From contig CAYFPS010000006.1 of assembly GCA_964345075.1 (NCBI GenBank), positions 62,001 through 126,000 of the forward strand: a stretch of 64,000 bases of DNA, in the 5' to 3' direction. The notes under the pieces are model-generated. The model had not been told where the DNA came from and did not search any database. It saw only the letters and a list, made by a program, of their open reading frames with translations. Numbering within the stretch: the first letter of the stretch is position 1; each line of letters opens with the position of its first letter. Shown piece by piece: positions 24,261-32,534 of this stretch. This DNA comes from CAYFPS01 sp964345075. Its GTDB lineage: Bacteria > CAIWAD01. A program made the translations under genes and the position numbers.

Positions 24261-25256
24261 ATGGCTGGAACAGAAATCAATATCGACCTGGAGGAGCAGC
24301 TGCAGAAAATGCGGCGGAAAGGCGGCCTGATTGTCTTTCTGGTTGCCGCTCTGGTGCTTTTCAGCACCTCCTGGTTCACGGTTGACCCGGAAGAAGCCGG
24401 TGTCGTGTTGCGTTTCGGAGCCTATGCGCGCACGGTGGATCCTGGTTTGCATCTTAAAATTCCTTTTGGCGTTGAGCGTGTATACAAGGTGCCCGTTCAG
24501 CGTCAGCTGAAGGAGGAGTTCGGTTTTCGCACGGAGCGCGCGGGCGTCAATACGCGCTATGCGCGGGGCAGCTTCGAAGATGAGAGCCTGATGATGACGG
24601 GTGATCTCAACCTTGCCTCGGTTGAGTGGATTGTCCAGTACCGCATCAGCGATCCCTATCAGTTCCTCTTTCGCGTGCGCAATCCACAGACCACGCTGCG
24701 CGACATGACAGAAGCCGTCGTGCGCCGCGTGATCGGTGATCGCAGCGTGCACGAAGTGCTGACGGTCGGGCGTCAGGAAATCACCATGAGTGTCGAAGAA
24801 GAACTGCAACGGCTTTGCGAGCAGTACGAAACCGGCATTCGCATTGATCAGGTTGTGTTACAGGATGTCAATCCGCCCGATCGCGTCAAGCCTGCCTTCA
24901 ATGAAGTCAACGAGGCCCAGCAGGAGCGCGAAAAGCTGATCAATGACGCACGCAGCGAGTACAATCGAGTGATTCCTCGTGCTCGCGGTGAAGCGGAGCA
25001 GACGATTCAGCAGGCCGAAGGTTACAGCCAGGAGCGTGTCAATCGCGCCATGGGTGAGGCCGCACGCTTCAACGAGCTCTATCGCGAATACCGCAAGGCG
25101 CCCGAAGTAACACGGACACGCATGTATCTGGAAACCATGAAGAGTGTGCTCAACCAGAGTGGAAAGAAGATCGTGCTGGACGAAGGTGCCGAAGGACTGC
25201 TGCCCCTGATGATGTTTGATCAGCCGGGCATCAGCGGCAAGGGAGGTGCCAAGTGA
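24261..25256 (+). CDS. hflK: HflK-like SPFH membrane protein
   Basis: 331 residues with a short N-terminal cytoplasmic part, one membrane segment (about 22-40, GLIVFLVAALVLFSTSW) and a periplasmic SPFH/band-7 domain (EEAGVVLRFGAYARTVDPGL). A long helical region with QQEREKLINDA and EAEQTIQQAEG follows. HflK and HflC form a cage around the FtsH protease and limit its access to membrane substrates. The gene overlaps hflC by 4 bp. No ftsH is in the window. Confidence 0.88.
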   Translation: MAGTEINIDLEEQLQKMRRKGGLIVFLVAALVLFSTSWFTVDPEEAGVVLRFGAYARTVDPGLHLKIPFGVERVYKVPVQRQLKEEFGFRTERAGVNTRYARGSFEDESLMMTGDLNLASVEWIVQYRISDPYQFLFRVRNPQTTLRDMTEAVVRRVIGDRSVHEVLTVGRQEITMSVEEELQRLCEQYETGIRIDQVVLQDVNPPDRVKPAFNEVNEAQQEREKLINDARSEYNRVIPRARGEAEQTIQQAEGYSQERVNRAMGEAARFNELYREYRKAPEVTRTRMYLETMKSVLNQSGKKIVLDEGAEGLLPLMMFDQPGISGKGGAK

Positions 25257-26191
25257 AGCGTGTTACACTGATCATTGCGGCGCTGGTAGTGCTGCTGATT
25301 GCCACTGGCAGCATTTTCATCGTGGACGAAACCGAGCAGGTCATCATCACCCAGTTCGGCAAGCCGGTTGGCGCTGCCATCAACGAGCCGGGGATTCATT
25401 TCAAACTTCCGCTGATTCAGGACCGGCACACCTTTGACAAGCGTTATCTGGAGTGGGACGGTGACCCCAATCAAGTCCCGACCCGTGACAAGCGCTTCAT
25501 CTGGATTGACACCTACGCGCGCTGGCGTATCACGGATCCGCTGCTCTACTTCCAGCGCCTGCGTGACGAGCGCGGTGCCCAGAGCCGTCTGGATGACATT
25601 CTTGATGGTGAGAGCCGGACCTGTGTTGCCAAGCACGATCTGGTCGAGCTGGTGCGCAGCTCCAACCGTGAATTTCCGGGCATGGAAGAGCAGGAAACAG
25701 AAGAAAGTGACTTCGTGCGCGAGATCACGACCGGACGTGACGCTCTCTCTCGTGAAATTCTGCAGGCAGCTCAGGAGCGTAGTCGCGAATACGGTATCGA
25801 GATTCTGGACTTCCGTTTCAAACGCATCAACTATGTAGAGGAAGTTCGGCTGAAAGTTTACGAGCGCATGATCTCCGAGCGTCGCCGCATTGCGGACAAG
25901 TATCGTTCTGAAGGTCAGGGTGAGGCTTCGAAGATCAGCGGTGAGAAGGAACGCGAGCTGAAGGCGATCCAGTCCGAAGCTTATCGCCGCGCGCAGGAGA
26001 TTGTGGGTAAGGCCGATGCCGATGCAACACGCATCTATGCTGAAGCCTACAATCAGAGTGCCCAGTCGCGTGAGTTCTACGCCTTTCTGCGGACGATGGA
26101 AACCTATCTGGAAACCTTTGACGAGCAGACGGCACTCGTGCTCTCTACGTCAAGTGAGTTCTATCGCTACCTGTCCAGAGGCGATAACTAG
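25253..26191 (+). CDS. hflC: HflC-like SPFH membrane protein
   Basis: 312 residues. An N-terminal membrane anchor (VTLIIAALVVLLIATGSIFI) is followed by the SPFH domain (DETEQVIITQFGKPVGA, ARWRITDPLLYF) and a coiled-coil with EGQGEASKISGEKERELK and VGKADADATRIYAEAY, all typical of HflC. The length is close to the family norm. ATGA-type overlap with hflK supports stoichiometric co-translation of the FtsH-modulating pair. The start is at 25253 (GTG). Confidence 0.9.
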   Translation: MKRVTLIIAALVVLLIATGSIFIVDETEQVIITQFGKPVGAAINEPGIHFKLPLIQDRHTFDKRYLEWDGDPNQVPTRDKRFIWIDTYARWRITDPLLYFQRLRDERGAQSRLDDILDGESRTCVAKHDLVELVRSSNREFPGMEEQETEESDFVREITTGRDALSREILQAAQERSREYGIEILDFRFKRINYVEEVRLKVYERMISERRRIADKYRSEGQGEASKISGEKERELKAIQSEAYRRAQEIVGKADADATRIYAEAYNQSAQSREFYAFLRTMETYLETFDEQTALVLSTSSEFYRYLSRGDN

Positions 26192-26213
26192 GCAGCTTAC
26201 ATGAGGTCCAGTG

Positions 26214-26954
26214 ATGGTTCACAGCGTGATACAACTGGACGGTGAACATCCCACGGGGGTCTGGCCCAGGGTCGGCCCCCGTGTTCTTTTCTGTGACAAT
26301 CACCTGCTGGCGCTGGTCAAGCCCTTCAATATGCCTGTCGCTCCCGATGAGAGTCGTGATCCAGACCTGCTTGGCTGGGGAAAGGACTGGATCAAGCGCG
26401 TGTATCACAAGCCGGGAAAAGTCTGGCTTGGTGTGTTGCACCGCATCGATCGACCGGCTGCCGGACTGGTGCTGTTCGCGCGTAATACAAAGGCGGCCGG
26501 ACGTTTGACGGCCCAATTCAAGCGACATACTGTCGTCAAGCACTACCGTGCGCTTGTGCATGGCTGCGTCGAAAACGATGAGGGTCGGTTGGTGGACTGG
26601 CTGATCAAGGATGAAGCGCGTAATGTATCACGGCGTGTGACTGCCGCCATGCCGGGCGCGCGAGAGGCAAGACTCTCTTTCAAGGTCATCGATCGTAGAC
26701 GGGTGTCCCGCGCAAGGGGTGAAGTCTGGATCAGTGACCTGGACATTCAGCTGGAAACGGGCCGCCCGCATCAGATTCGCGTTCAGCTGGCAGGATTGGG
26801 TCACCCCCTGCTGGGAGATCTAAAATACGGCGCAACAGATGCGCTGCCAGCGGGCAACATTGCCCTTTTCAGCAAGTCCATCGAATGCAGCCCACCCGCC
26901 CGTTCGGATCGCCTGCTGCTTGTCGCGCCGCTGCCTGGAGAGGGCTGGGCCTGA
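26214..26954 (+). CDS. RluA-family pseudouridine synthase
   Basis: 246 residues that convert specific uridines in RNA to pseudouridine. The catalytic Asp lies in LHRIDRPAAGLVLFAR (HRLD motif, here HRID). KHYRALVHG and TGRPHQIRVQLA also match the family. There is no N-terminal S4 domain, so it is closest to the short RluA-like or RluC-like single-domain enzymes. The target RNA is unknown. ATG at 26214 follows GAGG. It stands alone between hflC and a repeat-bearing spacer. Confidence 0.87.
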   Translation: MVHSVIQLDGEHPTGVWPRVGPRVLFCDNHLLALVKPFNMPVAPDESRDPDLLGWGKDWIKRVYHKPGKVWLGVLHRIDRPAAGLVLFARNTKAAGRLTAQFKRHTVVKHYRALVHGCVENDEGRLVDWLIKDEARNVSRRVTAAMPGAREARLSFKVIDRRRVSRARGEVWISDLDIQLETGRPHQIRVQLAGLGHPLLGDLKYGATDALPAGNIALFSKSIECSPPARSDRLLLVAPLPGEGWA

Positions 26955-26957
26955 ATT

Positions 26958-26965
26958 GGGGGGGG
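26958..26965. repeat. G8 tract after the pseudouridine synthase gene
   Basis: Eight G shortly after the stop codon, in the 327-bp spacer that also holds repeat cluster A4. It parallels the G15 tract before cluster A1. Confidence 0.9.
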
Positions 26966-27093
26966 ATCTGCCTTCCTCGAGGGACAAGTTCCTTCATGGA
27001 TCTTTGGCAGATTTCCAGAAGAGGCCTCTAGCCCCGTTGCGACTGTTCCAAAAGGTTGACAGTGGTAGGCGAAGATACGGAAAAGCTGAAGCT

Positions 27094-27165
27094 ACGTCCC
27101 GCACCACGTCCGACGTAACGTCGGACGTGGTGCGGGACGTGGTGCCGGACATGCTGTCCGACCAG
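27094..27165. repeat. 12-bp-unit palindromic repeat array, copy A4
   Basis: Bases 27094-27140 form a perfect inverted repeat of 23 bp + central A + 23 bp, the same architecture as 4999-5045 with different bases. Two more 12-bp units run to about 27165. GTCCGAC/GTCGGAC cores recur. The rest of the 26955-27281 spacer shows a T9 run (about 27181) and a C-rich stretch, but no gene. Confidence 0.9.
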
Positions 27166-27281
27166 GAAAGACAGCTGATTCTTTTTTTTATTCCCACCCC
27201 GCAAAGCCCAAAGCCTGCTTCCCAGTCCTTACCTTTGAAGGTTGCATCAGGCAAGGTCCTTCAGGGGACAGAAAGGAAATC

Positions 27282-29069
27282 GTGTCTCATCATCACTTTC
27301 ACGTGCCGGTCATGGGTACCGGTTTTACCATCGACAGTCCACTGCGCCTGGCGCCGCTGGGCATAGACAGCGTGGTCTCGGTGGTAGACGATGATCTGAT
27401 CGAAGAAATCAGGCAGTATGTTGCCAGCGCCTTCAACCGGACCGTGGAGGCGATTCATCGTCGTGATCCGGACTCGCGCGCCCGGCGCATTCGCTCCTAT
27501 CTGGATCTGCTGAACGAGCTGGTTCATGAGCGTTTTCACGAATTGAAGCTGCAGGCACTCTGCGACAGCCCGGAAAAGCGTCGCTACTTCGAGCTGCTGC
27601 CGGATAACCATCCCCTGCGCGAGGCCTATCGTCAGCTGATGGCAAAGGCTACGGGCAGTGGCCGTCAGCCCGGGGAAGAGGTGCTCGATGCTGCCATGCG
27701 CCCCGGCTCGATCGATGTAAACATCATGAGCAAGCTGGATGCAGCCCCTCGCGGTCGGCATGCAGAAGAGACTGGTCCGGAGTTCAGTGACGCGCTGACG
27801 GCCCTGCGAGGATTTGCCGAGAGCAGTGTCAATGGTTGTCTGGTCATCAGCGCCGGCATCAACAAGAAGCTCTTTCGCTATGCTACGCAGTTCAAGCAGC
27901 TCTACCGCGACGCCGAGGGGGATCTGCGCAAGAAGCTGGTTCTGAAGGTTTCCAACTTCCGCAGCGCGCTGATTCAGGGTAAATTTCTGGCCGGGCTGGG
28001 TCTGGAAGTCCACGAGTACCGCCTGGAGTCCGGCTTGAACTGCGGCGGTCATGCCTTTGGATCACAGGGCCGGATTATTCCGCTGCTGCTCGAGGAATTC
28101 CGGGAAAAGCGCCAGGAGCTGTGTGATCGACTTGCGCCGCTGGTGCGCGGCTTCTACGAAAAGAACGAGATGCCCTGCCCGGAAGAGGGCTTGAGTGAGA
28201 GCAAGATCACCGTGCAGGGCGGTGTAGGGGTTCACGGTGAGCACCTTCGCCTGATGGAAGAGTACGGCGTGGATAGCGTGGGCTGGGCAAGTCCCTTTCT
28301 GCTGGTGCCGGAAGCCACTCGCCTCGATGCCGAAACCCGTGTGCAGCTGGCGCAGGCCGGTCGAGCCGATCTTTACCTGAGCAAGGCCTCGCCGCTGGGA
28401 ATTCCCTTCAACAACCTGAGAAACAGCTCTTCCGAGCGATGGACAGTGGATCGTCAGGATGCCGGCAAACCCGGATCGCCCTGTCCAAAGGGCTTTCTGG
28501 TCAGCAGCACAGAGTTTGGTGAGAAGCCCCTTTGCACGGCTTCCAGCGGCTATCAGAAGAAGCGTCTGGAGAAGCTGGAAACCTCGCCCGGTGATGGTGG
28601 CCTCTGCCGCGAGGACCTGCTCTGCAAGGCCTGCATTTGTGATCATCTGGGCAACGGCGCGCTGGTGGAAATGAATCTTCAACCAGCAGAAAAGGCACCA
28701 ACCGCAGTCTGTCCCGGCCCCAACATTGCCTGGTTCAATCGCGAGTACACGCTGGATGAAATGGTCGACCATATCTACGGCCGTACACATCTGAGCGCTG
28801 CCGAGCGACCTCACATGTTCATCGCCGAGCTGGAAATGAATGTGGAGCAGTTTGAAGAATTGCTGGAAGGCGGCTGCATGAGTGAGGCGGAGGAAAGACT
28901 CTGGCGTCAGAATCTGGCTGAAGGCCTGGCCTGCTGCGAAGACCTGCTGATGGGCGAGGCCCGCGCGGGCGAAAACATGCAAAGCCTGCATGCGGGCGTT
29001 CACCGCATTCGCCACCGACTGGAAGCTCTGGAAACGATCGAAGAAGAAGTTCACGCAGCCCGCGCCTAA
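27282..29069 (+). CDS. Conserved unknown protein, TIM-barrel-like with a C-terminal Cys cluster
   Basis: 595 residues starting with GTG (27282) after AAAGGAAA. I recognise the N-terminus (MSHHHFHVPVMGTGFTIDSP) only as that of an uncharacterised family found in Bacteroidota and relatives. The middle has VQGGVGVHGEHLRL and DSVGWASPFLLVPEA, which look like phosphate- and flavin-binding loops of nitronate-monooxygenase/DHODH-type barrels. The C-terminus holds a cluster CREDLLCKACICDHL plus two further Cys that could bind an Fe-S cluster or zinc. No function is assigned. It contains no GTATCAC motif and sits downstream of repeat cluster A4. Confidence 0.55.
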   Translation: MSHHHFHVPVMGTGFTIDSPLRLAPLGIDSVVSVVDDDLIEEIRQYVASAFNRTVEAIHRRDPDSRARRIRSYLDLLNELVHERFHELKLQALCDSPEKRRYFELLPDNHPLREAYRQLMAKATGSGRQPGEEVLDAAMRPGSIDVNIMSKLDAAPRGRHAEETGPEFSDALTALRGFAESSVNGCLVISAGINKKLFRYATQFKQLYRDAEGDLRKKLVLKVSNFRSALIQGKFLAGLGLEVHEYRLESGLNCGGHAFGSQGRIIPLLLEEFREKRQELCDRLAPLVRGFYEKNEMPCPEEGLSESKITVQGGVGVHGEHLRLMEEYGVDSVGWASPFLLVPEATRLDAETRVQLAQAGRADLYLSKASPLGIPFNNLRNSSSERWTVDRQDAGKPGSPCPKGFLVSSTEFGEKPLCTASSGYQKKRLEKLETSPGDGGLCREDLLCKACICDHLGNGALVEMNLQPAEKAPTAVCPGPNIAWFNREYTLDEMVDHIYGRTHLSAAERPHMFIAELEMNVEQFEELLEGGCMSEAEERLWRQNLAEGLACCEDLLMGEARAGENMQSLHAGVHRIRHRLEALETIEEEVHAARA

Positions 29070-29081
29070 TCTGGAGGAAGA

Positions 29082-29597
29082 ATGCGTCACCTTACGTTGA
29101 TGCTGGCTCTCGCTTTTCTGTCGCTCGCCGCTCCGCTCAAGGCGGACATGCCCGTGCAGCTTGCCCTGTGGGAAAACCTGCAGCTGGTGGATTCAGGCGA
29201 ATCGATCAGTGGTATTCGCTTGAATGTCTACGGCGTCAACCAGAATCTGAACGGCCTGGATCTGGGATTTTTGCATGAACTGCGTGGTTCGGGAACTGGA
29301 ATGCAGTATGGTCTGGTCAGCCTGACCCTGCATGATTTCACAGGCATTCAGTACAGCCTGATCTACACCAATGTTGGCGCAGACATGACCGGCATGCAGT
29401 TTTCCAATGTCGTCAATCAGGCCCGTGACCTGACCGGTCTGCAGTTTGGCATGGTCAATCTGACGGAATCGGTTGAAGGACTGCAAATCGGCCTTTACAA
29501 CCAGACCGGCAAACTGCGCGGCGCCCAGATCGGGTTGATCAATCATGTGAGCGGTCATCGCTGGCCGATTCTTCCGCTCTTCCGCTTCGGGAAGTAG
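29082..29597 (+). CDS. LA_2272-type surface repeat protein
   Basis: 171 residues with a signal peptide (LTLMLALAFLSLAAPLKA). The mature part is built of short repeats of the type GLQFGMVNLTES / GLQIGLYNQTGK, about ten residues per turn, as in LA_2272 surface repeats. These probably fold as a beta-solenoid or barrel hairpins. It starts 12 bp after the preceding gene with GGAGGAAG as ribosome site and ends in a terminator. The function is unknown. Confidence 0.65.
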   Translation: MRHLTLMLALAFLSLAAPLKADMPVQLALWENLQLVDSGESISGIRLNVYGVNQNLNGLDLGFLHELRGSGTGMQYGLVSLTLHDFTGIQYSLIYTNVGADMTGMQFSNVVNQARDLTGLQFGMVNLTESVEGLQIGLYNQTGKLRGAQIGLINHVSGHRWPILPLFRFGK

Positions 29598-29602
29598 GTT
29601 TC

Positions 29603-29626
29603 CCCGCCGGGAGGCGGGCCTTTTCT
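29603..29626 (+). terminator. Terminator after the surface repeat gene
   Basis: CCCGCC (29603-29608), loop GGGA, GGCGGG (29613-29618), then CCTTTTCT. Confidence 0.75.
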
Positions 29627-29636
29627 ATATTGGGCC

Positions 29637-30413
29637 ATGGCTGAAATCATTGCATTCGCAAATCAAAAAGGTGGCGTGGGCAAGACCACGACTGCCGTGA
29701 ATCTGGCTGCCTGTCTGGCCGTGGCCGAGCGCCGCGTGCTGCTGGTAGACATGGATCCCCAGGCCAATGCATCCAGTGGTATCGGAACCGATCGGGACCC
29801 CGATCGGGACTGTGTCTACGAGGTACTGCTGGATCCTGAGCGGGCCAAGGAGGCCGTGATCAGAACGCAGATCGAAGGCCTGGATCTGCTGCCCAGCGAC
29901 ATGCGGCTGGTTGGGGCGGAGGTCGAGCTGGTGGCGGCAATTGGCCGCGAATACCGGTTGAAGAAGGCGCTGGATCAGCTGAGCGCCGACTACGACTACA
30001 TTCTGATCGACTGTCCGCCCAGCCTGGGGCTGCTCACCGTCAATACCTTGACCGCCGCCACCGGTGTGATTATCCCCATTCAGGCTGAATATTACGCGCT
30101 CGAAGGGCTAAGCCAGCTGCTGAACACCATCGAATTGGTACGCGAAAGCCTGAACCCGGCCCTGCACGTGCGGGGCGTGCTCCTGACCATGTACGACAGC
30201 CGCCTCAATCTTTGCAACATGGTGCGCAAGGAAGTCGAGGACTTCTTTGGAGAAAGGCTCTACGACAGCATCATCCGCCGCAACGTGAAACTGGGTGAGG
30301 CACCCAGTCACGGCAAGCCCATTCTGCTCTACGACGCTGGCAGCGCGGGCAGTCAGAATTACATCGCCCTCGCACAGGAGATTCTTGATGAATCGGTCGA
30401 AACCGCTGGGTAA
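29637..30413 (+). CDS. parA: Chromosome partitioning ATPase ParA/Soj
   Basis: 258-residue deviant-Walker ATPase: KGGVGKTT (11-18), DMDPQANAS and DCPPSLGLL. It lacks the N-terminal helix-turn-helix of plasmid ParA, so it is the chromosomal Soj type. It moves the ParB-parS complex over the nucleoid. parB follows with a 26-bp overlap. No parS-like palindrome was found in the window, although such sites usually lie near the origin and parAB. Confidence 0.93.
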   Translation: MAEIIAFANQKGGVGKTTTAVNLAACLAVAERRVLLVDMDPQANASSGIGTDRDPDRDCVYEVLLDPERAKEAVIRTQIEGLDLLPSDMRLVGAEVELVAAIGREYRLKKALDQLSADYDYILIDCPPSLGLLTVNTLTAATGVIIPIQAEYYALEGLSQLLNTIELVRESLNPALHVRGVLLTMYDSRLNLCNMVRKEVEDFFGERLYDSIIRRNVKLGEAPSHGKPILLYDAGSAGSQNYIALAQEILDESVETAG

Positions 30414-31275
30414 GGGGCTTTCCGCCCTCATCCAGAAGCCGGCCGTCCGGGAGCAGGAGACAGCCACTGAAGCAGCTTCCCGCGGCGATCAGGTCCTGAA
30501 ACTTCCCATTGAAACTGTATCACGCAATCGCAATCAGCCTCGTCGCGAGTTCCCCGAAGACGAGCTGAACGATCTGGCGCAGTCGATCCGCGAACACGGC
30601 ATTCTGCAGCCCGTGATCGTTTTTGAAGACGGCGGGCTCTATACGCTGATTGCCGGCGAGCGTCGCTGGCGGGCGGCTCAGATTGCTGGTCTCAAGCATT
30701 TGCCGGCCATTTTGCGTGAGCGTCCCGATGACGCCGAACTGATGCGTCTGGCCGTCCTCGAGAACATCCAGCGCGAAGACCTGCAGCCGCTTGATCTGGC
30801 GCAGGCCTATCGCAGCCTGATCGATGAACACGCCATGACGCAGGAAGAACTGGCAATCAGTCTGGGCCAGTCCCGGAGTGCCATTGCCAATGTATTACGT
30901 CTGTTGAAACTGCCACCCGTGATACGTTTGAGCCTGAAGGAAGGCAAGATCAGTTTTGGACATGCCAAGGTGCTGATGGGACTGGCGGCTGAAGAAGAGC
31001 AGATTCAGCTCTGGCAGCAGTGTGTCAAACGCTCGCTCAGTGTCCGGCAGCTGGAAGACCTGGTGAGGCGACTGAAGGAAGGCGGTGGCAAGCGCGCTGC
31101 GCTGGTCAAGCCCTTTGATCTTTTGCAGGCCGAAGAAGGGCTCGCCGGAGCTCTCGGTGCCAAAGTGCAGATCAGTCCCAACCGCAACCGCGGTCAGATT
31201 CGCATTGAGTATCACACCCGTGATGAACTGGAACGGCTGCTCGAGCTGCTGGGCCAGATTGATGATGGAGCCTGA
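30388..31275 (+). CDS. parB: ParB/Spo0J partition protein
   Basis: 295 residues. An N-terminal NRSKPLGKGLSALI is typical of Spo0J. The CTPase domain carries RNRNQPRREF and GERRWRAAQIAGL (the GERRxRA box), followed by a helix-turn-helix with EELAISLGQSRSAIANVLRL and a C-terminal dimerisation part. It binds parS and loads SMC. The ATG at 30388 follows AGGAG and lies inside parA. GTATCAC/GTGATAC motifs occur at 30517, 30919 and 31209. Confidence 0.92.
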   Translation: MNRSKPLGKGLSALIQKPAVREQETATEAASRGDQVLKLPIETVSRNRNQPRREFPEDELNDLAQSIREHGILQPVIVFEDGGLYTLIAGERRWRAAQIAGLKHLPAILRERPDDAELMRLAVLENIQREDLQPLDLAQAYRSLIDEHAMTQEELAISLGQSRSAIANVLRLLKLPPVIRLSLKEGKISFGHAKVLMGLAAEEEQIQLWQQCVKRSLSVRQLEDLVRRLKEGGGKRAALVKPFDLLQAEEGLAGALGAKVQISPNRNRGQIRIEYHTRDELERLLELLGQIDDGA

Positions 31276-31280
31276 TTCCC

Positions 31281-32516
31281 ATGAAGCTCATCCTGTTTGA
31301 AGATCTCCAGGCCCGTGATTTTTATCCGCTGGGTGAAACACGGCCGGTCTGGGAACTGCGCACGGGGCTGGGTACCCTGCGCCGGCGCATCGAGTGGCGT
31401 CTGGACATGGATGCCGAAGGCGGTCTCTGCCGCGGCGAATTGCAGGGAGTGGCTGCAAGGCTTGGCCTGCCCGTTCCTGAGCTGGAATCCGATGAAGATG
31501 TGCTTCTGGTCAATGCCCGTCTGCTTGAGTTCGATCCGGAAGAAATTCTCGCTCTCGATCAGGGGCAGGGAATTCTTGATGGCGATGTCCTGATCGCCGC
31601 GCGCCTGGTGGCATCGGGTCTGGATGACATGGAGGAGGGCGGGCCGGAACTGGATGTGATCGAGGCGGCCTGTGATCCAATTCTCGCCGAGCGGGTCTGG
31701 GATCTTGTGCATCACCTGAAGGCCGGTGCCGAGTCCGACTACCTGCTATTGGAGGCGCGTCGCCTGCGCGAAAACATGACCGCACCGCCGGAGTCCGTGG
31801 ATCACAGCGTACGCATTCTGGGTGCTGAGCGTGTCCATGTCGAGGCCGGTGCGGAGATCGCTCCCTACTGTGTGCTGGATGGGCGCAATGGGCCGATCGT
31901 GATTGAGTCGGGCGCGAAGATCGCCAGCTTCTGTGTGATCGAAGGGCCTGCCTACATCGGTGAAGATTGTCGCTTGAAGCCTTCAACCCGCCTGCTGGGC
32001 GGAAATCACCTGGGGCCCTGTTGCCGGGTGGCTGGTGAAGTTGGCGAGTCCATTCTGCAGGGTTTTGCCAACAAGCAGCATGACGGTTTTCTGGGCCATG
32101 CTTATCTGGGTGAGTGGACCAATCTCGGAGCGGACACGAACAACTCTGACCTGAAGAACAATTACGGTGACGTGAGCGTCTGCCTGAAGGGCGAAACCAT
32201 CAACACCGGGCTGCGCTTCGTCGGCCTGATGATGGGCGATCATTCCAAGACCGGCATCAACACCATGTTCAACACAGGGACGGTTGTCGGACCCTTTGCC
32301 AATATCTGGGGCGGTGGATTTCCTCCCAAGGAAGTTCCGCCATTCAGCTGGGGCGGGCCGCAGGATGCCTTTGTGCCCTACGAACTGGAGAAGGCGCTGG
32401 CCGTGGCAGCCACGGTCAAGGGCAGACGGGATCGCCAGCTGGGTCGGGAAGAGCGCGAGCTCTTCCGCCACATGCACGAGCAATATCAAAGCCTGTTTGA
32501 TCTTTTTTCCGCCTGA
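31281..32516 (+). CDS. GlmU-like sugar nucleotidyltransferase/acyltransferase (alternative bacterial GlmU)
   Basis: 411 residues. The N-terminal half is a divergent nucleotidyltransferase-like region (LFEDLQARDFYPLGETRPVWELR). The C-terminal half is a left-handed beta-helix with hexapeptide repeats (VEAGAEIAPYCVL, IESGAKIASFCVIEG, SILQGFANKQHDGFLGHAYLG). This layout fits the alternative GlmU family of Bacteroidota and relatives, which makes UDP-GlcNAc for peptidoglycan and LPS. The start follows parB by 5 bp; the D-lactate/glycolate oxidase gene follows after 18 bp. Confidence 0.8.
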   Translation: MKLILFEDLQARDFYPLGETRPVWELRTGLGTLRRRIEWRLDMDAEGGLCRGELQGVAARLGLPVPELESDEDVLLVNARLLEFDPEEILALDQGQGILDGDVLIAARLVASGLDDMEEGGPELDVIEAACDPILAERVWDLVHHLKAGAESDYLLLEARRLRENMTAPPESVDHSVRILGAERVHVEAGAEIAPYCVLDGRNGPIVIESGAKIASFCVIEGPAYIGEDCRLKPSTRLLGGNHLGPCCRVAGEVGESILQGFANKQHDGFLGHAYLGEWTNLGADTNNSDLKNNYGDVSVCLKGETINTGLRFVGLMMGDHSKTGINTMFNTGTVVGPFANIWGGGFPPKEVPPFSWGGPQDAFVPYELEKALAVAATVKGRRDRQLGREERELFRHMHEQYQSLFDLFSA

Positions 32517-32534
32517 ACGGAACCTGCAATCAGC

